Shown one piece after another: positions 59,592 through 64,000 of a stretch of 64,000 bases of DNA. Position 1 is the first letter of the stretch. Each line of letters begins with the position of its first letter. The position numbers and the translations under genes are program-made. The DNA comes from Streptomyces tubercidicus (lineage in GTDB: Bacteria > Actinomycetota > Actinomycetes > Streptomycetales > Streptomycetaceae): positions 4,650,001 to 4,714,000 of the forward strand of contig NZ_CP114205.1 of NCBI RefSeq assembly GCF_027497495.1. Reading direction: 5' to 3'. The notes beneath the pieces are model-generated. The model made no database searches, was not told the origin of the DNA, and saw nothing but the letters and a program-made list of their open reading frames with translations.

Positions 59592-59606
59592 CTGATGACA
59601 CGTCAG
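59592..59606. promoter_or_regulatory. TetR-type operator palindrome, site 14 (CTGATGACACGTCAG)
   Basis: One mismatch from CTGAC-N5-GTCAG, 15 bp before the ATG at 59622. Confidence 0.75.
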
Positions 59607-59621
59607 CTAAACCTGTCTCTC

Positions 59622-60509
59622 ATGACCGCAGACAGCGAACATACGCCAGAGGTCACCAACGCCCCCGCCGCAGCCGTTGACACCGGCCCCGCCACCTATG
59701 CCGACCTGGCCGCCGTCGGCCCCTACGGGGTGCACCCCGGACATGCGCTGATCACCATGGTCGAACCGCACCCCGGCCATGAATACGCCTACAACCGCTG
59801 GTACGAGGACGACCACTACATCGCGGGCGCGATGGCGATGCCGTGGATCTTCTCCGGGCGCCGCTGGGTCGCCACGCGTGAGCTGCAACTGCTGCGCCGC
59901 CCCGAGCAGTCCGCCGTCGCCCGGCCGGTCACGGCCGGCTGCTATCTCTCCACGTACTGGATCACGGAGGGCCGCTACGACGAGCACATGAAGTGGACCG
60001 TCGGCATCAACAAGCGCCTCAACCGGGACGGCCGGGTCTACCGGGACCGCACCCATGTCTTCACGGCCTTCCAGGACCATCTGGCGACGGTCTACCGGGA
60101 CGGCGCGGCGGGTCCCCGTGACTTCCACGCACTGGACCACCCGTACGCCGGGCTGGTGCTGGAGGTGATCGACGCGGACGGTCCGGAACGGCGGGACCAG
60201 CTGCTGGAGTGGCTGTGTGCCCGGCAGTTGCCGCGACGGCTGCCGGGTTCAGCGGCCGCCATGGTCACGGTCTTCCGCCCGACGCCGCTGCCGGGGGACC
60301 GGATGTCGTATGTGCGGCAGGTCGAGGGCGTCGACACCCGGCTGACCCTGCTGTGGTTTCTCCAGGAGGATCCGCGCGACCGCTGGACCGAGCAGTTCGC
60401 CGACCTGGAGGAGGAGGTCGCGGAGTCGGGACTGGGGCGGGTGGAGCTGCTGGCGCCGTTCCTGCCGACCGTGCCCGGCACGGACCGGTATGTGTCCGAA
60501 CTGCGCTGA
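59622..60509 (+). CDS. EthD-like dimeric alpha/beta-barrel protein of unknown function
   Basis: 295 residues. Two related halves: HPGHALITMVEPHPGHEYAYNRWYEDDHYIAGAMAMPWIFSGRRW (a Tyr-Asn-Arg-Trp-Tyr pattern like EthD proteins) and the later PYAGLVLEVIDADGPERRDQLLEWLCARQLPRRLPG. The fold guess is dimeric alpha/beta barrel; no catalytic proof. No ribosome site lies before ATG 59622, so the mRNA is probably leaderless from a promoter covered by operator 59592-59606. Such proteins recur in actinomycete steroid/terpenoid-like gene sets, which fits the regulon. Confidence 0.72.
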   Translation: MTADSEHTPEVTNAPAAAVDTGPATYADLAAVGPYGVHPGHALITMVEPHPGHEYAYNRWYEDDHYIAGAMAMPWIFSGRRWVATRELQLLRRPEQSAVARPVTAGCYLSTYWITEGRYDEHMKWTVGINKRLNRDGRVYRDRTHVFTAFQDHLATVYRDGAAGPRDFHALDHPYAGLVLEVIDADGPERRDQLLEWLCARQLPRRLPGSAAAMVTVFRPTPLPGDRMSYVRQVEGVDTRLTLLWFLQEDPRDRWTEQFADLEEEVAESGLGRVELLAPFLPTVPGTDRYVSELR

Positions 60510-60626
60510 CGGGCGCGGCCGGACGCCGGTCTGCCGCAAGGAGGACATGGCCGAGCCCCCTCGGCCGGGACGGCGATCCAGTCGAGAGGGCTCACATCTG
60601 CGGATTGCGGACGGTGACGGCTCAGG

Positions 60627-60836
60627 TCACGCCGCGTCGAACGCGCCACCGGCGACGTCCGACACAAAGTGGCCCCAGGAGGAGTTGTCGAACGTGAGGC
60701 GCGGGCCGTCGGGGTCCTTGGAGTCGCGCACCGCGATGGCTGCGGCGGTCGGCACGGCGATTTCCACGCAGGCGCCGTTGCCACCGGAGTACGAGGACTT
60801 GGTCCAGGAGAATGCGGAATTGGGCTGCACGGCCAT
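60627..60836 (-). CDS. DUF397 domain protein
   Basis: 69 residues: FSWTKSSYSGGNGACVEIAV, IAVRDSKDPDGPRLTFDNSSWGHFVSDVAGG: the whole DUF397 pattern. In Streptomyces these small proteins lie beside XRE/DUF5753 regulators, as here, and are thought to act as partners or targets of them. ATG 60836 has GGAG five bases upstream; GTG 60842 is too close to it. Downstream of the XRE gene on the same strand. Confidence 0.9.
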   Translation of the reverse strand: MAVQPNSAFSWTKSSYSGGNGACVEIAVPTAAAIAVRDSKDPDGPRLTFDNSSWGHFVSDVAGGAFDAA

Positions 60837-60994
60837 GTTCACTCCAGCTCACTCTGAGTTACCGCGGATTCGGTACTGACGACGCTACGCGCCAACATCA
60901 CGAGCCGCAGAGGCCGTTCACCCGTACGAAGGGCATATTTCTTGATCCCTTTTCATGGGAGTGACGGCAGGTGTACCGTGCGGTCCCTTTCCCC

Positions 60995-61009
60995 GGAATC
61001 CTAGATTCC
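60995..61009. promoter_or_regulatory. Palindrome GGAATC-CTA-GATTCC upstream of the DUF397 gene
   Basis: Perfect 6-bp arms with three-base spacer, in the 197-bp gap between the XRE and DUF397 genes. Possible XRE operator controlling DUF397. Confidence 0.45.
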
Positions 61010-61033
61010 GTTCCCTTGTCTCCCTGGTGGATG

Positions 61034-61900
61034 TCACCTCGCGGCGTCCGCATGGGATTTCGCCGCGGCCGCGATGAACTCCCGGCTCTGCTCGGCGCTC
61101 AACGCCTGCGCGCGCAAATGCTCGTACATGATCGTGTATTTGTGCACATCGTTGGTCTTCTCCAGATAGAGGTCGCTGGTGACGCCCTCGATGTACACCA
61201 CGCTGGAATCGGCGGCATCGTCGAATTCCAGGATGGAGAAGGTCCCCGACATTCCGGCGTGCGCCCCGGTGTCGTACGGCAGAACCTGCACCGTCACATG
61301 CGGCAGAAGGCTCATCTCGACGAGATGGTCCAGTTGTTCGCGCATGATCAGGTGGCTGCCGACCACCCGCCGCAGCGCGCTCTCGTCCAGCACCACCCAC
61401 AGCCGCAAAGGGCGCTCGTGGTCGGTGACCCTTTCCTGGCGGCGCATGCGCACCTGGATGCGCTTCTCCAGATGGTCGGGCGCCAGCTCGGGGACCGTAC
61501 CGGGAATGACCGCCTCGGCGTAGCCGGGGGTCTGCAGCAGACCGGGCACCAACAGGGACTCGTAAATCCGCAGTGAGGCCGCCTCGGTCTCCAGGCCGAT
61601 GTAGACGCTGTAGGGGATGTCGCCGAAGGCGTGCCACCAACCTTGCTGACGCGAATCCTTGGCCATCTGCATCAGCGAATCCACAATGCGGTGGTCCTCG
61701 ACCTCATAGACCCCGCACAGATCGCGGACATCGCGCTGACTGATGCTGCGGCGGCCGTTTTCCAGTCTGCTGATCTTCGACTGGGAGACCAGCAGACGCT
61801 CGGCCACCTCTTCCGCCGTCATGCCTTTGAGCTCACGGAGCCTTCGCAGCTCCTGGCCCAACCGGCGTCGCCTGACGGTGGGATTGACATTGGACGCCAC
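61034..61900 (-). CDS. XRE-family regulator with DUF5753 domain
   Basis: 288 residues. The helix-turn-helix at residues ~13-66 (LGQELRRLRELKGMTAEEVAERLLVSQSKISRLENGRRSI) is followed by the DUF5753 domain (IPYSVYIGLETEAASLRIYESLLVPGLLQTPGYAEAV, HVTVQVLPYDTGAHAGMSGTFSIL, DLYLEKTNDVHKY). GTG 61900 is chosen for GGAGG seven bases upstream; the frame extends further but without a ribosome site. Pairs with DUF397 (60627). Related Streptomyces pairs include WhiJ-like regulators of development. Confidence 0.92.
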   Translation of the reverse strand: MASNVNPTVRRRRLGQELRRLRELKGMTAEEVAERLLVSQSKISRLENGRRSISQRDVRDLCGVYEVEDHRIVDSLMQMAKDSRQQGWWHAFGDIPYSVYIGLETEAASLRIYESLLVPGLLQTPGYAEAVIPGTVPELAPDHLEKRIQVRMRRQERVTDHERPLRLWVVLDESALRRVVGSHLIMREQLDHLVEMSLLPHVTVQVLPYDTGAHAGMSGTFSILEFDDAADSSVVYIEGVTSDLYLEKTNDVHKYTIMYEHLRAQALSAEQSREFIAAAAKSHADAAR

Positions 61901-62225
61901 GGGACGTGCACCTCCGGCTCCGTACTGCTGTCGTTTTCTGTTCAGCAGACTGCCACTCCGAGGTGACACCGCGCAGTGAAATGGGCACAGAAGGCGAGCG
62001 AGCAGACGCGCGGGGCGGCGGACCGGCCGTTTCTGAGAACGGTCGGCCCGCCACCCCGCGCCTGTTGCTGCGGCTCCCGTACGTGACTTCGGGGACGGGT
62101 GGTGCGGGTGGTGCGTGGTGCGAGTGCTGCGCCGGGTGGTGCCAGATGTCGTACCGAGTTCTACCGCGACCTATGGCGATCTACGGCGATCTGCGGTTGC
62201 TCCCTGATGTGCTGGTGCTGCGGCG
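61901..62225. other. Intergenic region between XRE and GPP34 genes
   Basis: About 325 bp holding the XRE promoter and the hairpin at 62017-62052. No gene seen. Confidence 0.45.
62017..62052 (-). terminator. Long hairpin downstream of the GPP34 gene
   Basis: 15-bp arms GGCGGACCGGCCGTT and AACGGTCGGCCCGCC around a six-base loop, with one mismatch and one G-T pair. About 170 bp beyond the GPP34 stop. Confidence 0.55.
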
Positions 62226-62990
62226 TCAGCGGGCGCCTACCCGGGCCATCCGGCCATGGCCGTGCCGCGACTGGACCGGCGCGCCGGCCGGGTCCGCCGT
62301 GGCCCGTGCCGCCGCCGGTTGCCGGACCACTCCCGCGGCGGCCGCCTGCTGCCGCCTGGGCTGGGCCGCGACACCGTTCTGCACATCCATGACGGCGTGT
62401 GCGACCAGCCCGCCCATCGGGTCGTGCCGAATCAGATCCCGGAGACGGGAGCGCAATGACCGCCCCTCGTTCCCTGGATACAGATGCTTGCCGAGTCCGA
62501 CCGCATGGGCCAGCGCGGCGAGCGCCGCGGTCCGCGGGTCCGGGGGTACGCCGGTGCGGATCGCGTTATCCAGCCGGGCCCTGATTTCCCGGCTGATGGC
62601 CGTCTCCGTCGCCTGGTAGCGCGTCGTCGGCAGCACCCCGCACATCTGGCCCGCCACGGCATGCACCATGCCGCACCGTTCGAGATGCGTGAGGTAGGTC
62701 TGGCGCAGCCCGAGTCGGGGCCCGCCGATCCAGTGGACCGCGCGCACCGGACTGCCGCGTCGGCGCAGCAATTCGAGCGCGGAGTCCAGAGTTGGATCTC
62801 CTGTCGGCCGTGCCATCACCACGGCGATACGATCCCCGTCTGGGGCTATCCGTCCTGCCAGAGCCAGCTCTACTAGCTGTGCCCCGGCCAGGCCGAGGTC
62901 GAGCGACTGCGGCTGCGCTGTGGTGCCCGTGGTCGGGTCCAAAGCGAGCAGCAGAAGCTCCTCCGGAATTGTTCTGCGGCTCCTGCCCAT
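62226..62990 (-). CDS. GPP34 (GOLPH3/VPS74-like) family protein
   Basis: 254 residues: TIPEELLLLALDPTTGTTAQPQSLDLGLAGAQLVELALAGRI is the characteristic N-terminal helix-turn of bacterial GPP34 proteins; LERCGMVHA and ALAHAVGLGKHLYP follow. The fold binds phosphoinositides in eukaryotic GOLPH3; in Streptomyces the function is unknown. The C-terminal 40 residues are Ala/Gln/Arg-rich low complexity. ATG 62990. Confidence 0.85.
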   Translation of the reverse strand: MGRSRRTIPEELLLLALDPTTGTTAQPQSLDLGLAGAQLVELALAGRIAPDGDRIAVVMARPTGDPTLDSALELLRRRGSPVRAVHWIGGPRLGLRQTYLTHLERCGMVHAVAGQMCGVLPTTRYQATETAISREIRARLDNAIRTGVPPDPRTAALAALAHAVGLGKHLYPGNEGRSLRSRLRDLIRHDPMGGLVAHAVMDVQNGVAAQPRRQQAAAAGVVRQPAAARATADPAGAPVQSRHGHGRMARVGAR

Positions 62991-63229
62991 CCATGCCTCC
63001 CCGCGTGGATGAATGACAGGGTGACCCCTCTCACATTCATCTGTCGAGAGTGCGTGGGTGGTTCGTTAGGGAACCGGTAGGTATGTCGTTCTCGTCTTGC
63101 ACGTCGGCGACATCTTTCTGAGGGGTGCGGCGCCTTCCGGTACGCGTGGCGGCGAGATGAGGCCACGTGGACACAGGAGACTTGGGAACACTGGGCCAGG
63201 CAGCAGTGGGACGTATGAAGGAGACATCG

Positions 63230-64000
63230 GTGGCGGGCGAGTCCCCCGACAAGTCGGACAAGAAGCAGTCGTCGGGGAAGACGGCGCGGAAAGCACGTGA
63301 TCCGCGGCTGTCGGCCTTCCGCGGGGAGCCGGACGAATCGGCGAGCGAACCGGCGAAGGGATCGGCGGAGGAGTCGACGGAGAAGTCGGCAAAGGGGTCG
63401 GCCAAGGAGCCGGCTAACGGGTCGGCCAAGGGGTCGGCGAAGGGATCGGGTGCCGGGAAGCAGTCGAAACCTGTGGAGGAGTCGAAGTCCGAGGCGAAGC
63501 CGGGAGCGGAGTCCGCGGCGAAGTCGAAGCCCGAGGCGGGCGGTGAGCCGGAGTCCGGGGCGGATGCGGAGTCCGGGGCCGGGTCGGCATCCGAAAGCGC
63601 GTCTGAGGAGCCTCAGGGGGCCGAGGAGGACGGTGCGGGCGCCGAGGGTGGCGAAGACCGTCTGCGGGCCGCTGTGGCCGCCTGGGTCGCCACGAAGGGC
63701 GATGAGGACGCCGAGGCGGGTGAGGGCGACGGTGAGGGTGATGCCGATGCTGACGCCGATGCCGGTGCCTCTGACGCGCCCGAGGGCGCTGACGGTGCCG
63801 ACGGGGATGCTGACGAGGACGTTGCGGGTGCCGCCGCAAAGTCGGAGGCGAAGCAGGAAGCAAAGTCGGAAGCAACGCCGGAAGCGAAGCCCGATGCGAA
63901 GCCTGGTGCAAAGCAGCAGGTGAAGTCGGAGGAGAAGGCGGGCACGGCGAAGGCTGCCGAGACCGAGACCGAGTCGGCGTCCGAGAACGAGTCCGGGGCC
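63230..64000 (+). CDS. Cell-envelope protein with long disordered Ser/Lys/Glu/Ala-rich N-terminus (probable D-Ala-D-Ala carboxypeptidase start), truncated by window end
   Basis: 257 codons visible, all disordered: MAGESPDKSDKKQSSGKTARKARDPRLSAFR, then repeated PAKGSAEES, AKSEAKQEA and a short ordered GGEDRLRAAVAAWVATKG. The opening is what I recall of the Streptomyces D-alanyl-D-alanine carboxypeptidase (DacA-like) in this region, in which an unstructured cytoplasmic N-terminus precedes a membrane helix and the peptidase domain; the catalytic part lies beyond the window, so this remains an inference. GTG 63230 has AAGGAG six bases upstream; ATG 63215 overlaps that site. Confidence 0.6.
   Translation, partial: MAGESPDKSDKKQSSGKTARKARDPRLSAFRGEPDESASEPAKGSAEESTEKSAKGSAKEPANGSAKGSAKGSGAGKQSKPVEESKSEAKPGAESAAKSKPEAGGEPESGADAESGAGSASESASEEPQGAEEDGAGAEGGEDRLRAAVAAWVATKGDEDAEAGEGDGEGDADADADAGASDAPEGADGADGDADEDVAGAAAKSEAKQEAKSEATPEAKPDAKPGAKQQVKSEEKAGTAKAAETETESASENESGA

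Overview
The window is high-GC actinobacterial chromosome, almost certainly Streptomyces. The markers are an AfsK-type kinase, an AfsR-type SARP-NB-ARC-TPR regulator with an AfsS-like gene beside it, a fused FO synthase (fbiC), an XRE/DUF397 pair, many GTG/TTG starts, and GC-rich spacers full of short tandem repeats. I see no rRNA, tRNA, insertion sequence or CRISPR array. All assignments come from reading the sequence and from memory of the families; no database search was run.

Layout. 1-9.2 kb: acyl-CoA catabolism (crotonase, NDP-forming acyl-CoA ligase, DUF35 protein, lipid-transfer thiolase) mixed with a GNAT, a PdxH-like oxidase, an FAD monooxygenase and a VOC protein. 9.5-11.9 kb: a beta-propeller/IPT protein and a secreted AOC-barrel protein. 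12.1-14.9 kb: acyl-CoA dehydrogenase, F420-type (DDN) reductase and a TetR regulator. 15.8-20.3 kb: afsK, a membrane protein and a lipoprotein. 20.3-27.0 kb: a second catabolic block (crotonase, DUF35, thiolase, FadD3-like ligase, DinB-like protein, second AMP ligase). 27.2-31.2 kb: a secreted peptide, an afsS-like gene and afsR. 31.5-44.9 kb: amidohydrolase, a TIR-WD40 gene divergent from a SLATT-type membrane gene, a membrane protein/TetR pair, then luciferase-like monooxygenases, SDR, N-acyl-D-amino-acid deacylase and aldehyde dehydrogenase. 45-52.3 kb: quinone oxidoreductase, Tat-type PHP hydrolase, LLM, VOC and fbiC. 52.4-64 kb: STAND-TPR protein, ADP-ribosylglycohydrolase, SDR, aminotransferase, an EthD-like protein, DUF397/XRE, GPP34 and the start of a cell-envelope protein with a disordered acidic/Lys-rich N-terminus.

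Two things stand out. First, a 15-bp palindrome, consensus CTGAC-N5-GTCAG, occurs 13 times in front of catabolic operons spread over 56 kb. A 14th, degenerate copy lies on the start codon of the TetR gene at 14242-14889. I read this as one autoregulated regulon for breakdown of an unidentified CoA-activated substrate, using two thiolase/DUF35 sets and probably F420-dependent steps, with fbiC close by. Its operons are interleaved with the afsK-afsS-afsR antibiotic-control locus. Second, a TIR-transmembrane-WD40 protein (32883-35693) and a four-helix SLATT/DUF4231-like protein (35930-36802) are divergently paired and look like a candidate NAD-signalling/pore-type defence module.

Tandem minisatellites with 13-16 bp periods follow several stop codons, and some low-complexity repeats have entered reading frames. 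The clearest is an 82-codon ORF (43270-43518) that begins with a copy of the aldehyde dehydrogenase N-terminus.
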